Shown here: positions 11,946 through 22,875 of the stretch, one piece after another
How positions within the stretch are numbered: the first letter of the stretch is position 1
Layout: each line of letters opens with the position of its first letter
Assembly: GCF_030272615.1 (NCBI RefSeq)
Contig: NC_081413.1
Coordinates: 607,886,209 to 607,950,208 of the forward strand
Origin: Cryptomeria japonica
Taxonomy: Eukaryota; Streptophyta; Pinopsida; Cupressales; Cupressaceae
DNA: 64,000 bases
Reading direction: 5' to 3'
Notes under the pieces: model-generated
Seen by the model: the letters and a program-made list of their open reading frames with translations, nothing else
Told to the model about the DNA's origin: nothing
Database searches by the model: none
Program-made: the position numbers and the translations under genes

Positions 11946-12583
11946 CACATGTACTATACATTTTATATAGGTTGTAGTGTACTCGGGCATAGACTTATAT
12001 GAGGCACTTTGAACCTCACTTGCACACACACTCGCTTGAGGTTGGGTGGAGCTAATGGTGTTACCACTCTCCTCCCTTACATGGATCACTTAGACAATCT
12101 CTGGGGGCTATATTTCCATGTCCTTCTCTCCATGGATCACCTAGGTTTAGGGGTGAGATTTCCATGGTTTCTCTCTTATTCCCCTGTCTTCTCATGGATT
12201 ACCAAAGTGTGTATTCATGTCCTCTTTCTCCTTCCTCTCCTGAACCCATAGTTTTTCTATTGATGGTCCATGGATGATGTTAGCTTTTCTCTTTTATGTG
12301 ATTGCTTGTGTTTATGTGATGGCATTGGTATTTGTGTCCTGATTAGTTGTTGAGACATCTGAGTATCGAGGTCTCTTCAACTAGTTGGTTTGTCGTCTTG
12401 TGTCTTGTTTTTGTCGTGTGTCTTTTGCACTTTGTTTTTGTTTTGTAAGATCCTAGGATTGGGGGCTTTTGTTCCTCATATTAGTGGTGTCTTAAACTCC
12501 TTGTCATATTGCTCTGCATCTCTCATCTTCATCTCTATTTCTTCTACTTTATCAACAGTAGTGGCATAACCCATACTCCTAGT
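11946..12583 (+). other. Remaining 3' untranslated region of element F
   Basis: Pyrimidine-rich, with scattered ttgggggct/ttggggggca phrases that also occur near 10305, 11085 and 29120. No coding sequence. Confidence 0.5.
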
Positions 12584-12594
12584 AAAGTGGGGCC
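12584..12594 (+). other. Likely polypurine tract of element F
   Basis: aaagtggggcc lies four bases before the TGTAGTG start of the complete LTR. This position and composition suit a polypurine tract, although it is not a perfect purine run. Confidence 0.45.
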
Positions 12595-12598
12595 TAAA

Positions 12599-13770
12599 TG
12601 TAGTGTTATAAAATTGCACCTCCTACAATTTTAACCACATTTGAGGTCCTCACCTTGGCGATGACATCTTCATCCCGAACCAAGACTTCTTTCTATATTT
12701 TCACCCCTTGACCCCTTCTTGTTTGAGCCCTAAGATAGCCTCAAGACCCTGTCTGAGCCCCAAGATAGGGTAGGACAGGGAAATGGCACCCATGTCTCAC
12801 CCTCTTAGGGTGGCCCCAAGATAGGTCCCCCGGGCCCCATCTGCACTTCGGGATCCTAAATCTCCCTGATGTCGGCCTTTTATGAGATGAATTAATCTTC
12901 AAGAGGCATGTATAAAAGGGAGTTGGTTTTCTCATTTGCATAAAAAGGAGGAATGAGAGGCAAAATTCAAGCGAAGTGGATCATAAGTAAGCATAGGCAA
13001 AGATATACATCATCAAACATTCGAGCATTCAAGTCTTCTTCATTCATCCATTGGAGAAATATTACAACATTCATTTGCAAGCATGTATGTGTGTTAGGGT
13101 TTTGTCATGTTACATGCCATTTCATGCAACACTTGTGATTTACATTCAAGAAGCAAAGTAATCATCATCAACAAGTTGCAGATCTACATGGTATACATTT
13201 CCATTGCTTACATTCAAGCATATGCAATTACTTTCTTTCAAGGTTTATTCCTCAACCAGGGTTTGACTAAGGCAAACCCATATCCACAACCCCCTTTTCC
13301 TCTCTTTTATGTGTGTAGGTTGCAGGTGTGCAACTGTAATTATAGGTTTGGACTTCATTTGCAAAGACGAAAGAACCCTTTTCATTTCATGGATTTTGTG
13401 GAGGACCATGTACATTCCCGCCACGGTCCCAACGACTTTTCTCCAAATTTGCAGGGCGGATCCATATTAGTCTAATTAGCTCAGATTCAAAGTTACAATG
13501 CAATCCTGCACTAGTAGCCCCTCATTTCACTCATTTTCCCTCTCTTTTCCTCAATCAACAAGTCAACTTTCTCATTTACAAAAGAGGGTAAATCACACTT
13601 CAACCCTTGCAATCCACTTGGAATTCACATCCTTGTCTCTCTTGGATTTGGATCTAGTGGATTCAAGCCCCTCTTTTGAATGTAAATTTCTCCCAAGTGA
13701 AAATCATCCTAGTGGCTTCCTTTCTCTCTCCTATGTGGGGAGTCACTAGGGTTCAATTTTCCACTTTACA
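12599..13770 (+). repeat. Complete right LTR of element F (1,172 bp)
   Basis: Begins TGTAGTGTTATAAAATTG and ends CCACTTTACA. The second complete copy (29197-30433) begins TGTCTATAACGTCATAAAATTG with the same downstream phrase aggtcctcaccttggcga. A TATA box TATAAAAGG is at 12911-12919 and is conserved in the other copy, so transcription would start around 12940. An imperfect stem GGACCATG...CACGGTCC lies at 13403-13429. Confidence 0.85.
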
Positions 13771-14149
13771 ATATGTATGTATGTATATGTGGTGAATCAA
13801 ATAAAGTATATCTCAAATACTCTTATCCCAAGGGATTGTGGCTAGCAGAACCCTTCACTACTGGATATGGTGATGACTATGGAACAGGTGAGCATCTATG
13901 GGAGGTCATAGATTGTGAGTGGCCCCTCAATGCACTATGCATTCCCATCCCCTAAATGATGTCTCTTAGTAATAAGGCCTCTTGTGTAGCCTCGAAAAGC
14001 TCACACTCTAATCTCTCTCTACTGCATCAATGATGCTCCCTCTCCTCTCTATCAATCTCTAACTCCACTTTAATAGGGTATAATATGTCCTTGTGCCTTC
14101 TTGAACTCTACTAAGATACATAAACAATCTATGATGATTGAGTAATATG
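13771..14149. other. Unassigned sequence between LTR F and the PMD pseudogene
   Basis: Begins with a short atgt microsatellite (about 13773-13786). The rest is probably the decayed C-terminal or 3' part of the minus-strand pseudogene that follows, but no motif is strong enough to say so. Confidence 0.4.
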
Positions 14150-15770
14150 CACTAATGTGGCCATATCCCTTGATCCACAAAGTCATGACATCCTCAAGTG
14201 CCAACTACAAAAGTGCAAAGAAATTCCAATCAATAACATAGTCATGCATATCATACATCATCCATATATATAATCATTAAAAACATGTCAAAATATCACA
14301 TTTTCTTACCTAGGTCTCCCTCCTACCAATCAACATTGATAATAGCTAGAGTATGTGGTATTGAGCTATGCACTGTAGATAGGAGCATGAAAGTGCTACA
14401 CTCCCCACACTCGCATATATGGGATACCTCAAGTGGTGAGTGAGGTGGTGAAGACACTTGTGCCTGGGAGTAAGGTCTTTGTAGTGGTGTATCATCATCA
14501 TCCTCCCCCTCCTCTCTCTTCCTAGTCTCCTCAGATGATATTATGTGAGCATACCCTATTGGTTATTCATCATCCTTTTGCTCATCATTTTCCTTATTTT
14601 CCTCCTCATTCTAAGACTTTGGCCTCACCCATGGTCTAGGGTCTCCCATAGGATGATTATTGGGAAGATGAGTTGCACATTGTGGTAGATCCAGTATCTA
14701 GTGTACTCTCTCATCACACTTGCATCCTCAACATGCCAAGAGATGACCACATCTTGTCTCTCCCCATCCTTTGAATTAGTAATCTCAATATCATACATAG
14801 TAGGTATTGGGTGAGCTCTTAGTCACATGGTGCTTTGGTGACTCTACTGATAGATAAATGCATCCCTAGGTGAGCCCTGAACAAGACTGAAATGTTGTCT
14901 CACTCTTCCAAAAGACGGTCCCACTGCATAGTCCTCATCTGCCTACCCATATCTGACCATGCATACATCTGTCTATATGGCCTCCATATGATATCCCCAG
15001 GCTTTAGAGGATATGTCACAACTCTCTAGTACAATAAGTCTCCTCTCTACCAAGAGCCACTGCATGGATATGCAAATACCCATGGAATGGAATGTGAGAT
15101 ATTTGTCAAAAATCCCATTGACTTGGTGTACGCTATATGCTCAAACATCCAAACCTATAGCAATGTGCAGGTTCTCAATCTCTATCACTCCCTATGGTCA
15201 TATCTGCTAAGGTCATAGTGGAGGTGTGAAAGCATACTCTGTCCCAACGTGAATACTATACACTCCTCTATGATTTTCATCATATGGACAAGGATTTTTG
15301 AAAAAGCTACGCTCTGTGCATCTGGAGTGACAACTAAGGCAATTGTTGCTATCATGATCATCCTCAAAAGAGGGACCCTTGCATTGGTGTATAGGATCAT
15401 CTCTAGGGGGATCCTATCTCTCATCTCTCTTGGTAGGGCTTAGTCAAGGAAAAATATATAATTCTGTCTCACCTATGCGTCTATCCAACTCTCATCAAAT
15501 CTCACTGTCTTCCCTCTCATGATCCTGTACACATCATTTAGTGTGACCATCATTTCCCCCATCGACAGATGGAAAGTGGAGGTGTTTGCTTCCCACTACT
15601 CCATGAGTGCCATCAACATAATATCATTATACCACATGATAGGCATGTGGGATGCCCAATCTAAACCAACCTCTTAAGAGACCCAAATCCTCGATAGAGA
15701 GATCTCGCATCTTTTCTCATGGATACGAGATACTATGATTTCCTATATGCTCTTGCATCTGAGGAGGTGC
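14150..15770 (-). pseudogene. Plant mobile domain (MAIN/PMD-type) pseudogene
   Basis: The minus strand from about 15770 downward reads SIEDLGLLRGW, then GIPHAYH, MLMALME and WEANTSTFHLSMGEMMVTLNDV (15485-15600), then RGKTVRFDESW. After a few hundred bases come LGQSMLSHLHYDLSRY (near 15200) and GDIIWRPY (near 14995). TFHL...GEM.VTL.DV is the hallmark of the plant mobile domain, found in MAIN-like proteins and captured by some MULE and gypsy elements. The later LG...L..LHYDL matches the usual ..WG.A.LAHLYR.L stretch. Several stops (for example directly before WEANT) and shifts of frame make it dead. Whether it was a host gene or transposon cargo cannot be told; no terminal repeats or transposase were seen around it. 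Confidence 0.6.
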
Positions 15771-16254
15771 TTGCAATCACACAACAATATGTAGTATCAG
15801 TATGTATCAAATTCATCAATCATTGCAACCCCTAGGTGCTTTGTGATGCTTCCTAGGACTATGACACCTCAAAAGGACGCGAGCATCCAAATGGGACTTT
15901 GGCACCTATCTGGGCCATGGCATTATGGAGCTCAACATAGGTGCCTATTAGCGACTAAGTCACCCAAATAGGACTATAGTGCCCTTAAGACCATGACACG
16001 CGGGTTGGTGGAACCTAGTCTGACCTAGGGTTGCAAGTTAAAATCTAAATTACAAAAAACAAAGAGAAGGGTAGAGTCATAAGGTCTAACTTGTGCGTCT
16101 GAACTCCATTCTCAATGGATTGACATAAAATATTCATCTTTGTTGATTTAATTAGTCGTATCCTCGTCATCTTGGTGGACCTCTCTCTACAACAAAAAAA
16201 AAAAAATGAATAAGGCAAGAGAATAGTGACTTTGTCACTATTATAAAGTAAGTT
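15771..16254. other. Unassigned spacer
   Basis: Contains a run of loosely repeated ggactatg/ggacttt...gcacc phrases at 15850-15990 and an A-rich tract near 16193-16206. No gene or boundary is supported. Confidence 0.4.
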
Positions 16255-16259
16255 TTCTA
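16255..16259. repeat. Target-site duplication, left copy, of element B
   Basis: ttcta lies directly before the TGTTGG start of the 5' LTR. The identical ttcta follows the 3' LTR end at 28745-28749. This confirms both outer boundaries. Confidence 0.9.
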
Positions 16260-17160
16260 TGTTGGCAATTGACACTCATCTGATTGGTTTCATATGTTGT
16301 CATTTATGGCAACATGTTCTGACTTCATTCTTTTGTTTGGTTGTTCACCGACAGACACTTAACCGACACCGACACTAGCAGGTATCTTCATCGATAGGAA
16401 GGATTCTATGGGTACCAGCACTGAAGGCTGACATGACTTACATTCAGAGTACTGGCATAGGAGGCTGACATCATTGGGAGATCCGGAAATTGGCAATTGT
16501 TTTTTATATTTATGTATATATGTAATGAGCCAACATGTATAATAATTTTGTAATTATCTATGTAAGTCGATATGAGTCATGAAGGATTGTAAGGGTATAT
16601 AAATCGGTTTATTAGATCTTTTGTGTAATGTAAGGATATGTTAGGATATGATGCTAATGATTGTAATTGAGGATTAGTAATGCAAAGGTTATTCTGATAA
16701 GGGTTTAGGGTTTCAGAATCGAAATAGTCAAAGCTTGAACCAGAACTCTATTAGGCACAACAGATGCATTAAATGAGTTCAGTTTTATGTTTTCTTATTC
16801 AAAGTGATTGTAGTCAGTGAGACTCTTATGTGTTGAGCAGTGTGCTCTAGGCTGTAAGCCTTCCTACATGTGCAGGCCCCCATATTATGTAATATATTTT
16901 CATATGGCCAGTGGATTGATATTGTAGGTCACAAATCCCACCGCGGTTTTTCCTCTTCGAGGTTTTCAATGTATAATTCTCTATGTTACGGTATTCATTT
17001 GTGTGATTGGCTTATTGATTGCTTTACTTCTTTCAATTATATATGTACCAGTTTATTGGTTGGTGAATACATGTTATAATAAGGTTAAAATTGAACATTC
17101 CAGTAGAACACTGATTCACCCCCCCCCCCCCCCCCCTCTCAGTGTTCATGGATTCCAACA
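16260..17160 (+). repeat. 5' LTR of element B
   Basis: Starts TGTTGGCAATTGACACTC and ends GGATTCCAACA. Matches 22145-22787 joined to 28471-28744. It holds repeated accgacac/tcggtacc phrases, a gtggtttttcc-type motif near 16945 common in copia LTRs, and an 18-base C run at 17119-17136 that is only about seven C in the 3' copy. Confidence 0.92.
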
Positions 17161-17161
17161 A

Positions 17162-17174
17162 TTGGTATTAGAGC
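17162..17174 (+). other. Primer-binding site of element B
   Basis: ttggtattagagc follows the LTR end after one base. It differs from the standard TGGTATCAGAGC by a single C-to-T change, again in a CAG context. Confidence 0.88.
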
Positions 17175-17234
17175 CTTGTGCCTCAGAGGAAATCTAACAA
17201 CTTGAGGGAGATCCTGAATCCAAAATCCATAGAT

Positions 17235-18331
17235 ATGAGTATGGAGAAGCAACTTGAGGTAGCACTTGAACATTATGATGCTAAAAGGATGCAGAACTTG
17301 AAGTTACAAGATGAATTGAATTGTGCCAAGGAATTCATTCTTATCCTATAGGAGAGGCTGACATCTATTCAAGCTAGGAGGAAGGAACTACTGCAAAATC
17401 AGGATAATGAACAGAAAGATGACCTTAATGAAAGATGTCAGAAATTGAGTCAAGAGAATATGGTTACGAGGAATGAAATGCAAGCCCTAACTATGAGGAT
17501 GTCAAAGGAGATTCAAGACCAGAAGATGAATGAAGAAAATCTTGGGAGATCTTTGAAAGATAGATCTGAAGAATGCATCTGGTTAGTTCATGAAAATGAT
17601 ATGTTGAGAGTTGAATTAGTGCAATCCCATTTAGCAATGAACAAGAACTCGAAAGACAAATGATAATCCTAAAAGATGATCTAACTATTGCAAGTGAGTA
17701 CAAGGACAAATTCAAGGTTATTTTAGCACAACTTGATGAATTATTGAAGAGACAAAGGCATAATGAAGATTCCAGTGGACTTGGATTTGAACAAGGTCAA
17801 AGTTCCAGTACTGCAAATGAAGATCAGAACCAGAAGGCACTGGTAAGGCAGCTTAATGCTTACAAATTTAATGGTAGATACTTTGTTTGTAATAAATTTG
17901 GTCACATGGCTAGGCAATGTAGAAATAGAGAAAATCAAAACTATAATTCTACTCCCAGTCAATGTTCTAAATGCAATAAGAATGGTCATAAGCCAAAAGA
18001 TTGCAGAATGAATGTTAAATGTTATGCATGTGGAAAATTTAGACATGGATAATCAGTGCAGGTCAAGAAATTATACCAGTTATAGCAAAGCAATTCAAAA
18101 GAATAATGTTACATGTTATGCATGCAACAAGATTTGACATATAGCTAAGTTCTGTAGAAACAAAAATCCACCGGTTAACAATGATGGATCAAATGATAAA
18201 GGGAAAGAAAAGGTCAATGAAATCTGGCAAGAGCATACCAAGAGATGGGTTAGGAAGTCAGATGATCAATCAGTAGATGGGAATGCTCTTGTTACTCAAC
18301 TAACAGAGGAAGTTGCTCCTGCACTGACATG
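17235..18331 (+). pseudogene. Gag-like protein of element B: coiled coil plus four zinc knuckles
   Basis: From ATG 17235 the frame gives a long, charged, heptad-like helical region (MSMEKQLEVALEHYDAKRMQ onward, about 140 codons) with a TAG at 17349. It shifts frame near 17655 and continues with LAQLDELLKRQ. A cluster of zinc-knuckle motifs follows: FVCNKFGHMARQC (first Cys read as Tyr), CSKCNKNGHKPKDC, CYACGKFRH...NQC (frameshift inside) and CYACNKI-HIAKFC (TGA inside). Gag knuckles bind element RNA; four in tandem is more than the one or two usual in copia gag. The frame fades out at a TGA near 18330. Loss of function is clear; the gag identity rests on position after the primer site and on the knuckles. 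Confidence 0.8.
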
Positions 18332-18717
18332 AAGCTCATCCGATAATTGAGGCAAATTCCTTAGGGGTAGGCAAATTTCATGAAAATATTGCATAAGCCC
18401 CGGGAATGAGTTCTAGAAGATGTTCCAGACATTGGAAAAGGTTTATCCGACATGGAGATGTTCGACCGAGATCCGGTATGTTCCACTGGAAGTCATTCAT
18501 ATCAATGATGGATTAGGGTTTCCTGAAGGTTAAAAGGTTGAATCCACTTCATTTTTATCACCTTGCATTCAGAGTGATTACGAGAGATACAAAGCAAGTC
18601 TAAGGTGATTCAGTGCAATCAGATATCTTCTTCAGCGATTCCACTAGTGATCGAAAGAGTTCTCTAGGGTTTCACCATCAACCATTTCTCAGGTACTTAT
18701 CGAAATCGTCTATCATC
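18332..18717 (+). other. Spacer between the two frames of element B
   Basis: About 385 bp with no open frame. It reads like decayed coding or leader sequence ahead of the ATG at 18718. Confidence 0.4.
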
Positions 18718-21700
18718 ATGGAAGCGAGATCATCCTTTGCACCTACTTTCATTGCAAATCCAATTGTTGTTGAGGTTAAGGATCGTCCTAGGCCAATTTT
18801 CAAGCTATGCCTGCATATTGCCACCTTGGATGATTCGGTTGGCACATTTTCCCATGTTCCAGAAGGAGTTGTTTATGTGAAAGATGTCAGAGTATACATT
18901 CACTGCCACATTGAGGATCTGGGTACCAATGACATCAAGAGCATGTATATGGGCGAGTTGATGGGAGACTCTAGAAAGATCAAGCTCGAGTATAAACACA
19001 TTGAGGATCTAGGGTTTACTGGCATTCTGGATATTTCTGAATTTGAAGATGAGATCATCATATATGTATTGAGAAGAGTTCATTGAGAGTTCATTTGGTT
19101 GGATAGACCTTATAAGATCATGAAGCTAGCCAATAAGGCTATCACTGGTTTATCGCAGATTGGTCAGCATCCAGAGAAAAAGATTTCAAATGATCAGGTT
19201 AACAAACTCATCGGCACAACTTCAGACTGATGATTGATGAGGGTCAACACCATCACTGATAGAGACATCGGATTTGGCAGCATGATCATTGGGTACAAGG
19301 TAACTCAATCCAATCATCTCAATTCTGTTTCTAGCTCCTTCATTTATGTTGCACATAAGATTATGAGGGAAAATGAGAAGATAGATATATGTGGATGGAT
19401 ATTAGATGAGTTGTTAATTAACCTGGGGAAGAATAAAGGAGAGAAAAAGGGGACATTATGGTATGGGAATCTTATTGTCTGCTTGATGTTATTTTTTATT
19501 AATGAAACTCTCGATTTTGGGAAGAGATAGTGGGCATTTGATATCCCGATAGGCAGAAAATTGAAACAATATATTGTTACTTTAGGTAGTCAGCAAGATG
19601 ATAAGGTTTAGGGTTACTTCAAGGCATTTTAGAAGGCAATGAAATCTAGAGAGAGGGTTCCTAAGAAAATTGTTGAGAAATACTCAACCGAGATATGCTT
19701 TATGGTTAAAAAGGATGAAACCTTAATGGAAGCAGTTAAACCCCGAAAGATATGGATAGAGGAGATGGGATAGGAGGTTGATGTTGATGTTGATATTTTG
19801 GATGCTTATGCCAAGATGTTGATTGATGCTCATATTGATGAGTCTGAAAAGTCTTTTGGTACTGCAAAATAGAAGAAGCAAGAGGTTGAAACTGAATTCA
19901 ACAAGAAGAAGAGGGAGAAACAACAAGGCAAGGCCAGCAAATTTGTTGAACAAGTATCTCAGGACATCAAGCCATTAATGGATGTTGTTCTAACAAAAGG
20001 AAGGAAGAGGAAAGAGCCTGAAATCTTCATTGAGCCTATTACATCAGACTCTAGAACTATAGATGACACACCTTTAGCATTCAAGAGGGTATTGAGGAAG
20101 AAAGGTGAGGACTCTAAGGATGAAGCAAGGAAGCAACCAGTAAGGAAAGTCACAATCAAGGTACTGGCAAAGAAAAGAGCTCCAAAGGAAACACCTTCTG
20201 CTCCATCCGGTACTGGAAGAAAGAAGATGGATGACACATACCTTCCTATTGTATCTAGTAATTTAACTAATATTCCACCCAAGACTTGTGTAGAATTGGT
20301 AGATGAAATAACTAAGGATGGTATGTTGAAAAATGTACAATTCTATTACGAGCACTTCAATGATGATGAGCAGAGAGAAATTGATGAAGCAATTTTGTTA
20401 TATCTGGATATATTTAAGAAAGCTTTGTTAGAAATTGAGAAGCAAATACCATCACAACTATATGATAATCTAGATGCTAGGAGATTATCAACTATGGAGG
20501 GGGACAAGCGCATAAAGATTCAAGAGTTATTGACTACTTGTGGATCCATTACTCCAAATGAGTTGGATATGACACTTGAAGTTGCAGACAGAACAATTTT
20601 TCAAAGCAAGCACATGATAGTTAGTCTTATGTTAGGTAGGGTTAATGAAATAATCAGTGAAACTCACAAGGCATGGGTTCAATTCTTTGCTACAAAACTT
20701 GGTTTCTACACTTCACCGAAAGCTAAGACAGTCGCTACTGACATTCCGGTTGAAGGGAAAGGCAAATGTATTGTAGGCACCCCACCTACAATTTTGAAAG
20801 ATATTAAGGCATTGTATGTAGAGCCCCCGATAGAATCTAATGTACAAGACACTGAGGAGATACCAAAAGCAGCAGATAATGTACATATACTAACAGATAC
20901 TCAGAATATACAGGTTGAGGACATGGTTCATGTGGAACTAGCAGTAACTAATACTGCACCAAGTGGCGAAGCGACCAGTGCAAAAGAGGAAGTTATTAAA
21001 GTTATTAAACCATCAGAGGAGAAGGGAGAGGTATCTGACAGGGAACTAGTAGTGAGCACATCATTGTTGTCAATTGATACCTTATAGGTAGAGAATAAGA
21101 GCATAAATGAGATGAGTTCTATTGAGCTCATGATGATGGCTGCAAAAAAGATGATGAAGGAAGGGTCTATGGACAAAGGAATTATTGATCAATCAATCCC
21201 AATTTTGCATAGAATTGTCCTAGAGTGCCATTTTGACAAAGGAACAAGCCCATCCGGAAAGCTCAAAATAATAACTGAGCACATTTCTAAGGATTTTCAA
21301 TCTTTATAGTAGATATCTAACCAATAGGCATTGGAGAGGTTCACACAAGCCAAGAGAGCTACTTTTGATCAGATGATTGAATCAGAGAAGAAAGAAATTA
21401 CTAATAAATTGAAGTTAATTGATAATGATTTAAGGCAATGTACTAATATATACAAAGTATGTTGTAACACATGATTACTTACTACAGATATAGATAAGGG
21501 GATTAAGGATTTTTAGGAAAAAACTGTAGGTATAGTCAATTCTTTTGATGGCTCCAATTCTTTGACTACATCTATTGATGGACAAATTTTGGTATTAGAA
21601 GCTCAAGTTTTAGCTCTTGAAAGGAAAAAATAAAAAATCATAAGGAGAGCTAAAGGACTCAGAGGATTGGTGAGTCCCCGGTTGGACTCATTGAATGTAC

Positions 21701-21888
21701 ATAAGAAGGAATGCATTGATACGGTTGGTAAGCCCACACCGGCAAAGCTTAAAGAGAAAGAGTCCTATGCTCACATGATTAATGGACTTGTATCTATTTC
21801 TGGCACATTCAAATCCAATTGGGACACTTATCTAGAGCTTTTGGAGAAACCCTATCTAGAAATTTTCAAGTATATTCAGCTTCGGTAA
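18718..21888 (+). pseudogene. Unknown 1,056-codon frame of element B with 15 stops and no frameshift
   Basis: A single frame runs from ATG 18718 to TAA 21886. Internal stops are TGA at 19084, 19228, 19231 and 21472; TAG at 19528, 19609, 19630, 19771, 19870, 21085, 21307, 21310, 21325 and 21514; and TAA at 21631. The frame never shifts. The N-terminal ~370 residues look globular (starts MEARSSFAPTF). A very basic stretch follows (TKGRKRKEPEIF, RKKGEDSKDEARKQ, KVLAKKRAPKE, about 19978-20230). Then come a mixed helical region (20240-20750), an acidic region and a C-terminal helical part. No protease, RT, integrase, RNase H or zinc motif is seen. I do not recognise the protein. It occupies the place of pol and could be an accessory or env-like product, but nothing in the sequence shows that. 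Confidence 0.7.
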
Positions 21889-22132
21889 GGTGTTTTGGGA
21901 CACATTCTTTGTACAAAATTTCATTCTTCGTCCCGGTTTTTGGCATTTTCTTGGCATTGATGTCAAAGAGGGAGGTATAGGTGAAAAATATATTCTTGAC
22001 ATTAGGAGATATGGAGTATTTTGTACAGATCATGATCAAAAATGGATATTCAGCTCAGGGGGAGCAGTCTCAGGGTGAAACCGGCAGATGGAAACCATTA
22101 TCATTTTTCACATGAGTGTTGACTTCAATGCC
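21889..22132 (+). other. 3' untranslated region of element B with an extra polypurine motif
   Basis: Includes ctcagggggagcag (about 22055-22066), the kind of additional purine tract described for SIRE-type copia elements, and two phrases about ggcattgatgtcaaagagggagg. Confidence 0.55.
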
Positions 22133-22144
22133 AAAGGGGGAGAT
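22133..22144 (+). other. Polypurine tract of element B
   Basis: aaagggggagat abuts the TGTTGG start of the 3' LTR at 22145. It is identical to the tract of element A. Confidence 0.88.
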
Positions 22145-22787
22145 TGTTGGAAATTGACACTCATCTGATTGGTTTCATATGTTTTCATTGATGGCAACAT
22201 GTTCCGGCAACATTGTTCACCGACAGACACTTCATCGGTACCGACATCGACACCAACATACACTTCATCGGTACCGGCATTGACACCGACAGGTGTCTTC
22301 ACCAATAGGAAGGATTCTATGGGTATCGGCACTGAAGGCAAACATGAATTACATTTAGGGTACCGACATAAGAGGCCAACATCATTGGGAGATCCGACAA
22401 TCGACAATTGTTTTTGATATTTACGTATATATGTAATGAGTCGACATGTATAATCATTTTGTAATTATCTATGTAAGCCGACATGAGTCATGAAGGATTG
22501 TAAGGGTATATAAGTCAATTGATTAGATCATTTTGTGTAATGTAAGGATATGTTAGGATATGATGGTAATCATTATAATTGAGGATCGATAATGCGAAGG
22601 TTATTCCGGTAAGGGTTTAGGGTTTCATAACCGAATCCGTCAGAACTTGAACCAAAACTCTATCAGGCATAGCAGATGCATTAAATGAGTTATGTTTTAT
22701 GTTTTCTTATTCAAAGTGATTGTAGTCAGTGAGAGTCTTTTATGTTGAGCGGTGTGCTCTAGGTTGTAAGCCTTCCTGCATGTGCAG
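22145..22787 (+). repeat. 3' LTR of element B, first part (up to the nested insertion)
   Basis: Matches the 5' LTR from its start to cttcctgcatgtgcag, where the match stops abruptly. The last five bases, tgcag (22783-22787), are the left copy of the target duplication of insertion G. Confidence 0.92.
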
Positions 22788-22823
22788 TGTCATAACCCTC
22801 TTTTTGGACCTTGATATGACTTG

Positions 22824-22825
<2 letters not shown>

Positions 22826-22873
<48 letters not shown>
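22826..22873. repeat. TTA/TAT microsatellite
   Basis: About 16 tandem TTA triplets close to the left end of insertion G. Confidence 0.95.

Positions 22874-22875
<2 letters not shown>

Larger units (their letters stand above)
7824..13770 (+). mobile_element. Gypsy-like LTR element F, gag only, no pol
   Basis: A partial LTR (7824-8264) and a complete LTR of the same family (12599-13770) flank about 4.3 kb. In order this holds an untranslated leader with repeated aaaccctaattttt, one gag-like frame (8943-10154), a ~185 bp tandem array, a ~64 bp tandem array and a purine-rich tract before the right LTR. No protease, RT, RNase H or integrase can be read on either strand. Long 3' untranslated regions with tandem subrepeats are known from Tat/Ogre-type gypsy elements, and the zinc-binding motif also resembles that group. 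Placement in gypsy is an inference from these points. It is probably a non-autonomous derivative. Confidence 0.65.

Noticed and set aside
20928-21176. Minus-strand open frames within the 18718-21888 frame
   Set aside because: Shadows of the plus-strand frame, which is far longer and in phase from end to end.
18718-21888. TAG read as glutamine (stop-codon recoding) to explain the many TAG codons
   Set aside because: TGA and TAA stops occur as well, the host gene at 37672 uses standard coding, and methylation-driven C-to-T decay explains all of them.
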